A stretch of DNA of 41,699 bases. Source: CAWBLP01 sp963789495 (lineage in GTDB: Bacteria; Pseudomonadota; Alphaproteobacteria; Acetobacterales; Acetobacteraceae). Under the pieces are notes generated by a model. The model made no database searches. It worked only from the letters and a program-made list of their open reading frames with translations, and was not told the DNA's origin. Positions within the stretch are counted from its first letter, which is position 1; each line of letters opens with the position of its first letter. Location of the stretch: the NCBI GenBank assembly GCA_963789495.1, contig CAWBLP010000020.1, positions 1-41,699 on the forward strand, in the 5' to 3' direction. Of the stretch, positions 8,169 to 15,349 are shown one piece after another. A program made the translations under genes and the position numbers.

Positions 8169-9323
8169 CTATGCAGCGTGCGTCTTGCCGAACAGCCCGC
8201 CCAGGCGCGCCAGCGTCGCCATGTGGAAGTCGGCATCGCCAAACATCAGGTCGATCATCGTCATCCGCTTGAAGTAGTGACCCACCTTGTACTCGGTCGT
8301 CATGCCGATACCGCCATGCAGCTGGATCGCCTCCTGGCCGATATGCTTGCCGGAGCGGCCGATCTGCACCTTCGCCGCCGCGATCGCGCGCCGACGCTCT
8401 GCTGCGTCCAACTCGCCCGCCATCACCGCGGCGAACATCGCCATGCTGCGGGCCTGCTCCAGCGCCACCAGCATATCCACCGAGCGGTGCTGCAGCACCT
8501 GGAACGAGCCGATGGCGCGACCGAATTGCTGCCGCGTCTTGAGGTATTCGAGCGTGGTGTCATGCATCACCTGCATGGTGCCGACCGCTTCGGCGCAGAG
8601 CGCGGCGATCGCCTCGTCCACCGCATGCTCGATCGCCGGCAGCACATCGCTGCCCAGCACGCCGTCGGCGGCCACGCGCACGTCGGACAGCGTAAGTTCC
8701 GCGGCACGCAGCCCGTCCTGGGTCGGGTAGCCGCGGCGCGTCACGCCGGGCGTTGACGGGTCGACCACGAACAGCCCGACCCCGCCGCGATCTCGCTGGC
8801 TGCCGCCGGTGCGGGCGGTGACCAGGATGCGGTCGGCGCTGTCGCCGTGCAGCACCACGCTCTTGGCGCCGTTCAGCACGTAATTATCCCCGTCGCGCCG
8901 CGCGCTGGTGACGACGTCGGCCAGATTGTAGCGGGAATGCCGCTCGACATGGGCGAAGGCGAGTTTCAGCGCGCCGGAGACGATCTGCGGCACCAGCGCG
9001 GTGCGCAGCGCGTCGCTGCCGACCCGGCGCAACAGCCCGCCACCGAGGATGACCGTGGGAAAATACGGTTCCAGCACCAGGCCACGACCGAACGCTTCCA
9101 TGACGATCATGGTTTCCACCGCACCGCCGCCGAAGCCGCCGAGGGTTTCGTCGAACGGCAGTCCCAGCAGCCCGAGTTCGGCGTAGTGCTGCCAGACGGC
9201 GGCGCTCCAACCAGTGGCTTCGGCCAGGTATTTCTTGCGCTGCTCGAACTGGTACTGATCGGCGATCAGGCGATCGACGCTGTCCTTCAGCAGGCGTTGG
9301 TCGTCGGTCAGGTCGAAGTCCAT
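8169..9323 (-). CDS. pimD: acyl-CoA dehydrogenase, PimD-like (pimeloyl-CoA dehydrogenase small subunit type)
   Basis: A 384-aa flavoprotein of the acyl-CoA dehydrogenase family. It opens MDFDLTDDQRLLKDSVDRLI and continues with the LGLLGLPF and GGFGGG motifs characteristic, as I recall, of the small subunit of pimeloyl-CoA dehydrogenase. That FAD enzyme introduces a double bond into dicarboxylyl-CoA esters in a beta-oxidation-like route in Rhodopseudomonas. The C-terminal LHGGIGMTTEYKVGHYFKRM is the flavin- and substrate-contact region of the fold. ATG 9323 has GAGG 6 nt upstream. It follows the PimC-like gene on the same strand with a 233-bp gap holding a palindrome, so the two are probably co-transcribed and form a heteromer. 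The rest of a pim operon is not in the window, so the substrate assignment is tentative. Confidence 0.82.
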   Translation of the reverse strand: MDFDLTDDQRLLKDSVDRLIADQYQFEQRKKYLAEATGWSAAVWQHYAELGLLGLPFDETLGGFGGGAVETMIVMEAFGRGLVLEPYFPTVILGGGLLRRVGSDALRTALVPQIVSGALKLAFAHVERHSRYNLADVVTSARRDGDNYVLNGAKSVVLHGDSADRILVTARTGGSQRDRGGVGLFVVDPSTPGVTRRGYPTQDGLRAAELTLSDVRVAADGVLGSDVLPAIEHAVDEAIAALCAEAVGTMQVMHDTTLEYLKTRQQFGRAIGSFQVLQHRSVDMLVALEQARSMAMFAAVMAGELDAAERRRAIAAAKVQIGRSGKHIGQEAIQLHGGIGMTTEYKVGHYFKRMTMIDLMFGDADFHMATLARLGGLFGKTHAA

Positions 9324-9449
9324 GGTTTCCTCGGTCCCATCTGTCTCGTGGGTGTCCCCGGTCCTGGGTGATCCCCGTGTCGTCGGCGTGGTCGTAGTCG
9401 GCGGTGTCCCCCCGAATGTTCCCCCGCGTCGCGGGTGGTCCCCCGTGTC

Positions 9450-9472
9450 ATGGCCGGGTCCGACCCGGCCAT
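9450..9472. repeat. REP-like palindrome, copy 2
   Basis: ATGGCCGGGTC and GACCCGGCCAT form a perfect 11-bp inverted repeat around a single C. It sits in the 233-bp gap between the two acyl-CoA dehydrogenase genes, where it could cause partial termination or protect the upstream message. It is the most symmetrical of the family in this window. Confidence 0.75.
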
Positions 9473-9556
9473 TCACCCCGAACGATCGCGCCAGTTGCGA
9501 CGTGCTCGTCCCGGCGCGGGGAAGACGACCGGCTCAAGACCGGCCAGGATCGTCCA

Positions 9557-10753
9557 TCACAGCCCCAAAATCGCCTTCGCAATGATGTTGCGCTGGATTT
9601 CGTTGCTGCCGCCGTAGATCGACACTTTGCGGTAGTTGAAATACATCGGTGCCGCCTCGGTCGCGTAATCCGGCCCGATGGTCGGTTCGTTGCGCCCGTC
9701 GAACTCCCGCTGGTACGGCATCACATAGGGCCCGACCACCTCCATCAGCAATTCCGTCAGTTGCTGCTGGATGACCGAGCCTTTCAGCTTCAGGATCGAG
9801 GAAGCCGGATTCTGCCGGCCCTTCTCGCGTTTCCGCTCATCGGCGACCACGCGAAGCTGCGTCATCTCCAGCGCCTTCAGCTCCACCTCGACCGCCGTGA
9901 GCTTCTCGCAAAAGCGCGGATCCTCGATCAGCGGGCGATCACCGGACAGTTCCTGCGCGGCGAGTTGCCGGATGCGCGCCACCTTGGCCTTGGAGGCGCC
10001 GACCCGCGCGATGCCGGTGCGTTCGTTGCCGAGCAGGAACTTGGCATAGTCCCAGCCCTTGTTCTCCTGACCGACCAGGTTTGCCGCGGGGACCTCGACA
10101 TTGTCGAAGAATACCTCGTTCACCTCGCGCCCGCCATCGATGGTAATGATCGGCCGCACCGTGATGCCCGGCGTTTTCATGTCCACCAGGATGAAGGAAA
10201 TTCCCTCTTGCTTCTTTGCCGCCGGATCGGTGCGGCACAGGCAGAAAATCCAGTCGGCGTACTGCGCCAGCGTGGTCCAGATCTTCTGGCCGTTGATGAT
10301 GTAGTTGTCGCCCTTGCGTTCCGCGCGGGTGCGCAGCGACGCCAGGTCGGAGCCTGATCCAGGCTCGGAGAATCCCTGGCACCAGAAAATGTCGGCGTTG
10401 GCGGTCTTCGGCAGGAATTGCTGCTTCTGCGCGTCATTGCCGAACTGCGCGATCACCGGTCCGACCATGGTGACGTTGAAGCCGATCGGCGGCGGCACGT
10501 TCGCCTGCTGCAACTCGTCCTGGTACAGATACACCTGCACCGGCGACCAAGCCTGGCCGCCCCATTGCACCGGCCAGTTCGGCGTGGCCCAGCCGCGCGC
10601 GTTGAGGATGCGCTGGCTGGTGATCATGTCGTCGCGCGTCAGCCCTTCGCCTTCGGCCACCTTGTCGCGGATCGATTGCGGGATCTCGGTGCGGAAGAAG
10701 TGGCGCGCTTCCTCACGGAAGGCGAGCTCTTCATCGGTGAAGGCCAGGTCCAT
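9557..10753 (-). CDS. pimC: acyl-CoA dehydrogenase, PimC-like (pimeloyl-CoA dehydrogenase large subunit type)
   Basis: A 398-aa acyl-CoA dehydrogenase. Family features include WGGQAWSPVQVYLYQDEL, the flavin-binding FSEPGSGSDLASLRT, WTTLAQYADWIFCL, and the C-terminal IYGGSNEIQRNIIAKAILGL, where the SNEIQRN Glu is at the usual catalytic-base position of many relatives. The overall sequence resembles PimC, the large subunit of pimeloyl-CoA dehydrogenase, and the next gene downstream is PimD-like, which supports a two-subunit enzyme acting on dicarboxylyl- or other acyl-CoA. ATG 10753 has AGGAG about 10 nt upstream. No ligase, thiolase or hydratase gene is adjacent, so it may serve a pathway encoded elsewhere. 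Confidence 0.85.
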   Translation of the reverse strand: MDLAFTDEELAFREEARHFFRTEIPQSIRDKVAEGEGLTRDDMITSQRILNARGWATPNWPVQWGGQAWSPVQVYLYQDELQQANVPPPIGFNVTMVGPVIAQFGNDAQKQQFLPKTANADIFWCQGFSEPGSGSDLASLRTRAERKGDNYIINGQKIWTTLAQYADWIFCLCRTDPAAKKQEGISFILVDMKTPGITVRPIITIDGGREVNEVFFDNVEVPAANLVGQENKGWDYAKFLLGNERTGIARVGASKAKVARIRQLAAQELSGDRPLIEDPRFCEKLTAVEVELKALEMTQLRVVADERKREKGRQNPASSILKLKGSVIQQQLTELLMEVVGPYVMPYQREFDGRNEPTIGPDYATEAAPMYFNYRKVSIYGGSNEIQRNIIAKAILGL

Positions 10754-10820
10754 GGCAGGTGCTCCTGTGCTTCGCGGCGGCTACCGGTGAGTAGTAGCGG
10801 CATCGCGGGCCGTCAACGCT

Positions 10821-10880
10821 CCCACCGCCCCGGTCCCCACCGCCCCGGTCCCCACCGCTCCGGTCCCCACCGCCCCGGTC
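10821..10880. repeat. tandem repeat, four 15-bp units
   Basis: The unit CCCACCGCCCCGGTC occurs four times head to tail, with one base change in the third unit, then decays into related C-rich sequence up to about 10920. It lies upstream of the PimC-like gene and has no spacers, so it is not CRISPR. Such short repeats can vary in copy number between strains. Confidence 0.8.
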
Positions 10881-11019
10881 CCCGGCGTCCCCGCCCCCGT
10901 GCCCGGCGTCCCCGTCCTCCCGGCCTGCGCACCGATGCGTGACTGGCGTTCAGCGAGACGCCCGCCGACATGGTGGGAAGTCACAATCCGGATACATAGT
11001 TCGTGGCATACTCGTCCGT

Positions 11020-11423
11020 ATGATCCGCATCGCTCCGAAGCGTCTGCTTCGTCCGATCAGCCTGGCAGCGATTGGCGCCGGGTTGCTCGTCGTGTCGCTG
11101 CCCGCCGGTCCAGCGCAGGCCCGCGTGTTCGTGGGGTTTGGTTTCCCACTGTATTTCGGGGCGCCTGCCTATCCGCCACCGGTGTATTATCCTCCGCCGC
11201 CGGTGTACTATCCGCCACCACCGGTATATTATCCGCCGCCGCCGTGACCTATCCGCCGCCACCGACGGTGTACATGCCACCGCGTGCCCTGGCGCCGGCA
11301 CCGCAGCGCCAATCCTGCTACGCGCAAAACTATGTCTGCCCGATGGAACATGCCGTCGCACCGGGCACCTCCTGCTACTGCACCGTCAATAACGGCACGC
11401 GCGTATGGGGGCGAGCCAACTGA
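11020..11423 (+). pseudogene. secreted proline/tyrosine-rich protein with Cys-rich C-terminus, frameshifted
   Basis: The first part (ATG 11020 to TGA 11247, 75 aa) has a basic start, a hydrophobic signal segment (SLAAIGAGLLVVSLPAG) with an AQA cleavage region, then PPVYYPPPP repeats. It stops inside a CCG run. One frame over, the sequence continues as VTYPPPPTVYMPPR and a Cys-rich end (CYAQNYVCPMEH, CYCTVNNGTRVWGRAN) to TGA 11423. The two parts join naturally if one base is restored, giving an exported protein of about 134 aa, so a 1-base loss or 2-base gain in the repeat has broken it. The end of the second part overlaps the next gene's start (TGATG), which supports that frame as ancestral. 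Function is unknown; surface or periplasmic location is inferred. A sequencing error in the CCG run cannot be excluded. Confidence 0.65.
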
Positions 11424-13309
11424 TGGCGAATGACCGTGAGGCCGGCTTCCGGGACCTTCGGTCGGGCGCACCACGCGATGCCGGGCAGGACCAGGCCGCC
11501 GAGGAAGAGCTGCCGCCGCCGATCGCCGACTATGCCCTGATCGGCGACTGCCGTTCGGCCGCCCTGGTCAGCCGCAGCGGTGCCATCGACTGGCTCTGCT
11601 GGCCGCGTTTCGACAGCGATGCCTGTTTCGCTGCACTGCTCGGCACGCCGGAGAACGGCCGCTGGCGGATCATGCCGGCTGATCCGGTGATCCGGATCAG
11701 CCGCCACTACCGGCCGGGCACGCTGGTGCTGGAGACCGTGTTCGATACCGATGCAGGCAGCGTGGCCCTGATCGACTTCATGCCGCCGGAGGCCGATTCC
11801 CTGGTGCGCATCGTCGAAGGCCGAACGGGCCGCGTGGCCATGCGGTTCGATCTCGCGTTGCGGTTCGAATACGGCGCCGCGGTGCCGTGGGTGACGCGGC
11901 TGCAGCATCGCACCGGGCTGTGCGCCGTTGCAGGTCAGCACCAGGTGGTGCTGCGCAGCGACACCACCCTGCGTGGCGAGGGCCTGACCAGTGTTGCCAA
12001 TTTCACGGTCGCGGCCGGCCAGCGCGTGCGCTTTGCCATGATCCATGCGCCCTCCCATCTGCCGCCGCCGGAACCGCCGGATGCCGACCAGGCGCTGCAG
12101 CAGACCGCGGCCTGGTGGACCGAATGGTCGGGACGCTGCAGCTATCGCGGCGAATTTCGCGACGCCGTCCAGCGCTCGCTGATCACCTTGAAGGCGCTGA
12201 GCTACGAGCCCACCGGCGGGCTGGTGGCGGCGCCCACGACCTCCCTGCCGGAATTTCCGGGCGGCACGCGCAACTGGGACTATCGGTTCTGCTGGCTGCG
12301 CGACGCGACCTTCACGCTGCTCGCGCTGATGCATGCCGGCTATCGCGAGGAAGCGAAGGCCTGGGGCGCCTGGCTGCGCCGCAGCGTGGCCGGGATGCCG
12401 AACCAGGTGCAGACGCTGTACGGCCTGGCCGGTGAGCGCTGGATCCAGGAGCGCGACGTGCCGTGGCTTGTCGGCTATCGCGGTGCCAGTCCGGTCCGGG
12501 TCGGCAATGCCGCCAGCACCCAGCTTCAGCTCGATGTCTACGGCGAGCTGCTGGATGCGCTGTATCAGGAGGTGCAGGCCGGGCTGGTTGTTCCGAAGGA
12601 GAGCTGGGACCTGCAGAGCACGCTGGTCCACCACCTGGAGGAGATCTGGCAGCAACCCGACGAGAGTATCTGGGAGGTCCGGGGCGGGCCGCGCCATTTC
12701 ACCTTCTCGAAGGTGATGGCCTGGGTCGCGATGGACCGCGCGATCCGCGGCGCCGAGGAGTTCCATCTGCCGGCGCCGTTGCAGCGGTGGCGGGCGGTGC
12801 GATCGCACATCCACCACCAGGTATGCGAACGCGGCTTCAATGCCGCGAAGAACAGCTTCGTGCAGCACTACGACACCGACGAGCTGGACGGCAGCCTGCT
12901 GCTGCTGCCGCTGGTCGGGTTCCTGCCGGCGGAGGATCCGCGCATCCTGGGCACCGTCGCCGCAATCGAGCGGGAGCTGATGGCGGGCGGTCTGGTGCAG
13001 CGCTACCGATCACACCAGGGCGTCGACGGGCTGCCAGCCGGCGAGGGCGTGTTCCTCGCCTGCAGCTTCTGGTACGCGGATAATCTGGTGCTGCAGGGCC
13101 GTCGTGCCGAGGCGCGCACACTGTTCCGGAGACTGCTGGGCCTGTGCAACGATGTTGGTCTGCTGGCCGAGGAATACGACCCAGCAAACCGCTGCCAGTT
13201 GGGTAATTTCCCGCAGGCGTTTTCGCACCTGGCGCTGATCGACACCGCGCTGAACCTGGAAAACGCCCATGGCCCGGCTCGAAAGCGCCAGGGCAAGTCC
13301 AGGTCCTGA
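11423..13309 (+). CDS. glycoside hydrolase family 15 protein (glucoamylase/trehalase-like)
   Basis: A 628-aa protein with an N-terminal trehalase-like beta domain (PPIADYALIGDCRSAALVSR, GAIDWLCWPRFDS) and a C-terminal (alpha/alpha)6 barrel (NWDYRFCWLRDATFTLLAL). Putative catalytic glutamates lie in ESIWEVRGGPRHFTFSKVM and EEYDPANRCQLGNFPQAF, the two conserved GH15 sites. It probably hydrolyses alpha-glucosides such as trehalose or maltodextrins in the cytoplasm, since no signal peptide is seen. Start ATG 11423 overlaps the stop of the preceding frameshifted gene (TGATG), suggesting translational coupling; an in-frame ATG at 11405 is the alternative. Length is normal for the family. Confidence 0.9.
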   Translation: MANDREAGFRDLRSGAPRDAGQDQAAEEELPPPIADYALIGDCRSAALVSRSGAIDWLCWPRFDSDACFAALLGTPENGRWRIMPADPVIRISRHYRPGTLVLETVFDTDAGSVALIDFMPPEADSLVRIVEGRTGRVAMRFDLALRFEYGAAVPWVTRLQHRTGLCAVAGQHQVVLRSDTTLRGEGLTSVANFTVAAGQRVRFAMIHAPSHLPPPEPPDADQALQQTAAWWTEWSGRCSYRGEFRDAVQRSLITLKALSYEPTGGLVAAPTTSLPEFPGGTRNWDYRFCWLRDATFTLLALMHAGYREEAKAWGAWLRRSVAGMPNQVQTLYGLAGERWIQERDVPWLVGYRGASPVRVGNAASTQLQLDVYGELLDALYQEVQAGLVVPKESWDLQSTLVHHLEEIWQQPDESIWEVRGGPRHFTFSKVMAWVAMDRAIRGAEEFHLPAPLQRWRAVRSHIHHQVCERGFNAAKNSFVQHYDTDELDGSLLLLPLVGFLPAEDPRILGTVAAIERELMAGGLVQRYRSHQGVDGLPAGEGVFLACSFWYADNLVLQGRRAEARTLFRRLLGLCNDVGLLAEEYDPANRCQLGNFPQAFSHLALIDTALNLENAHGPARKRQGKSRS

Positions 13310-13343
13310 GGCCGCCGCCGGCGGGACCCGAGTCGCGGGGAAG

Positions 13344-13410
13344 ATGGCCGGACCAAGCTCGGCCGGACCAAGCTCGGCCGCACCAAGCTCGGCCGGACCA
13401 AGCTCGGCCG
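13344..13410. repeat. REP-like element expanded into four 15-bp tandem units
   Basis: ATGGCCGG at 13344 opens a sequence similar to the palindrome at 15298, followed by four head-to-tail copies of GACCAAGCTCGGCCG (13351-13410; third copy has one change). It looks like local amplification of a palindromic element. It lies between the ends of the GH15 gene (rightward) and the encapsulin gene (leftward), where a bidirectional terminator would be expected. Confidence 0.7.
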
Positions 13411-13591
13411 GAGCAGGGCGGGGTCGGTCATCTTCCTGGCCATCGTGTTCGGCCCCTGCGCACGCTCCGCCGTATCACCGACCGGGCTCGCATGGCCTCG
13501 ACGGCAGTGCCCGATCCTCCCGCCTCCCCGATCCTGCCGCCCCCTGGAAGTCGCGGCCGAAAGCCGATTCCAGGGATCAGCCGGCCGCCGG

Positions 13592-14392
13592 TCAGTCCTC
13601 GGTTGCCAGCGGTTCCGCCGCTTCGGGCGTGATGTTCCAGAAGGTGAAGCTCTCCTCGAGATACAGCTTCACCGTCTCGGTGCTGTGCGACACGTAGCCG
13701 AGGGAGAAATCCTGTCCCACGGTCAGTTCGAAGTCCTCGCCGCGCAGCGAGACCACCACCGCGCCGTCCAGCCCGGGCGCCCAGACCAGCGGCCCGTCCA
13801 CCAGGCGGCGGACATGCTCCAGCACCGGATAGCCGGACTGCGTGGATTCGGTGAGCTGGGTGTAGCAGCGCTCGCTCAGCGCGACGGCATAGGGGCCGCC
13901 GACGCCGCGGTCGCGCAGCTTGCCGACAGCCGTCGCGATCAGCACCGGGTAGGAGGTGACATCCTCCCCCAGACCCAGCGTGACATTGGTCTCGCACAGG
14001 CCACGGATGCCGGCCGCCAGGTGACCGTGGAAGATCGCCCGATCCTCGGCGATGGCGATGCGGCGCGCGGCCTGGATCACCGGGTCCATGTCCGGGTCCT
14101 TGGCGCCGCGGTCGATCGCGTCCAGCTCGCTGCGCGCCAGTTCGAACGGGATACGCAGCTCCACCATCGGCAGGATGCGGCGCACCCGCGCCTCGGCGTC
14201 GCTGCCGGGCGGCGGGGTGATCGGCTCACTGCGGCCCAGGCTGACGGAGGAGGCATCCCAGCCCTTCGGGCCCACGAAATCCACCAGCTTGCGGCCGGCC
14301 AGCGTGGTCTTCAGCGTGCGGGTGGCCTCTTTCTCGATCTCGCTCCAGCCGGTGGCGGAGATCGGGGCCAGTTCGCGGAACAGATGATTCAT
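13592..14392 (-). CDS. enc: encapsulin shell protein (family 1)
   Basis: A 266-aa HK97-fold shell protein that self-assembles into a closed protein nanocompartment, in family 1 usually a 60-mer of about 24 nm. The opening MNHLFRELAPISATGWSEIE, GRKLVDFVGPKGWD and LGR are hallmark encapsulin motifs; the C-terminal half keeps the SERCYTQLTESTQSGYPVLE and LRGEDFELTVGQDFSLGYVS stretches typical of the family. It begins 3 bp after the stop of the encapsulated-ferritin gene, so the two are one transcript. Inside the shell the EncFtn cargo is bound through its C-terminal tag. Role: iron storage and protection from oxidative stress. Length matches the usual 260-270 aa. Confidence 0.95.
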   Translation of the reverse strand: MNHLFRELAPISATGWSEIEKEATRTLKTTLAGRKLVDFVGPKGWDASSVSLGRSEPITPPPGSDAEARVRRILPMVELRIPFELARSELDAIDRGAKDPDMDPVIQAARRIAIAEDRAIFHGHLAAGIRGLCETNVTLGLGEDVTSYPVLIATAVGKLRDRGVGGPYAVALSERCYTQLTESTQSGYPVLEHVRRLVDGPLVWAPGLDGAVVVSLRGEDFELTVGQDFSLGYVSHSTETVKLYLEESFTFWNITPEAAEPLATED

Positions 14393-14395
14393 GGT

Positions 14396-14758
14396 TCAGC
14401 TTCCCCGCAGGCTGCCGATGCTGAGGCTGCCGTCGCCTGCGGGCGCGGGCTGTGGGCCGCCGTTCGGCTCCTCGGTCTCGTGGATCGGGCCTTCACTGAA
14501 CAATTGAGCGCGGAGCTGCTTGTTGAAGCCGGGATCGTGGCGGCGGATCCATTCCAGCAGCATCGAGGCGTGCTCCTTCTCCTCCTCCCGGTTGTGGGTG
14601 AGGATCGCGGCCAGTTCCTGGTTGCCGGCGGCCTGGATGCGCTGGTCGTACCAGTCGATCGCCTCCAGCTCCTCCATGATGGTGGACAGGGCTCGGTGCC
14701 GGTCGAGGATTTCCGGGGTCAGGATGCTCCGGTCTTCGTGCAGCGTTTCGCCCGCCAT
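14396..14758 (-). CDS. encFtn: encapsulated ferritin-like protein (EncFtn), encapsulin cargo
   Basis: A 120-aa two-helix ferritin-like ferroxidase of the Rhodospirillum rubrum EncFtn type. It keeps the metal-site residues: MEELEAIDWYDQR (Glu29, Glu30, Glu32, Trp36, Tyr37) and NREEEKEH (Glu59-Glu62, His63). EncFtn forms annular decamers, oxidises Fe(II) at the dimer interface and needs the encapsulin shell to store the iron. The C-terminus GDGSLSIGSLRGS is a clear encapsulin cargo-loading peptide (LxIGSLR pattern), separated by a Gly/Pro-rich linker. ATG 14758 starts the conserved part; the frame is open upstream but with non-protein-like content. It is the first gene of the enc operon. No regulator gene is adjacent. 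Confidence 0.95.
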   Translation of the reverse strand: MAGETLHEDRSILTPEILDRHRALSTIMEELEAIDWYDQRIQAAGNQELAAILTHNREEEKEHASMLLEWIRRHDPGFNKQLRAQLFSEGPIHETEEPNGGPQPAPAGDGSLSIGSLRGS

Positions 14759-15012
14759 GTCCGCTCCTCGTCTGTCTGTATGCGATCGCAGAATGGGACA
14801 GGAATGGCTGCTGGCCAACAGGCGGCTGGTCAGGTCTTCGTCAGAGCGGTCACGTCCGGGATGCGCGATCGCCGGCGGGCTGGCGCCTGCGGTGCTGCGC
14901 ACCAGATCGGCGTGTGGATGTGATGGGGTGGCGCGGTGTGCGCGGCCCGGCCGGCGCCGCGACGTCGGACCGGGCGGCGGTGCGCGGCGCCCCCGAGCAA
15001 GGAGATGCGGAT

Positions 15013-15156
15013 ATGAAAGCCTTGGCGCTGGCGGCGATTGCTGTGCTGACCCTGGGACTGGCGGCCTGTGCGCCGAACGGTGTTCGCATCGATGCCACGC
15101 CGAATGCCGGGGTATCCGTGATCCCGGAGAATCAGATCCCGCCCGGCGAGGGGTGA
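15013..15156 (+). CDS. small lipoprotein (47 aa)
   Basis: ATG 15013 with AAGGAG 8 nt upstream begins MKALALAAIAVLTLGLAAC, a classic lipoprotein signal with lipobox LAAC; the mature part is only about 29 residues and ends in NQIPPGEG. It would be lipidated at Cys19 and anchored to a membrane, probably the outer. The function is unknown; entericidin-like and similar micro-lipoproteins have this size, but I see no specific family match. It is divergent from the encFtn-enc operon (254-bp gap), so the two share an upstream region. Confidence 0.8.
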   Translation: MKALALAAIAVLTLGLAACAPNGVRIDATPNAGVSVIPENQIPPGEG

Positions 15157-15297
15157 CCCAGGCGGCGATCCGCCGATCCGGTTCGGCGGACGCCGTCTGC
15201 GCGCTGCTCACGCCCCGTCCTGGCCGGCCCTGACAGGCCATCTGCGCAAGAAAGAGCATGCAGCGTGTGCTGCGCGACCCGATCGTTCCGGTGTAGA

Positions 15298-15318
15298 TGG
15301 CCGGGTCAGGCTCGGCCA
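15298..15318. repeat. REP-like palindrome, copy 3
   Basis: TGGCCG and CGGCCA arms flank GGTCAGGCT. It is nearly identical over its left half to the elements at 7998 and 9450. It lies 32 bp beyond the topA stop, in the position of a terminator or 3' stabiliser for the plsY-dprA-topA transcript. Confidence 0.65.
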
Positions 15319-15349
15319 AGACGGGAGTGGGCTGTGGAGCGGGCCGGAC

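Noticed and set aside
10821..10880. CRISPR-like short repeat array
   Set aside because: Units are contiguous 15-mers without spacers, and no cas genes are present.
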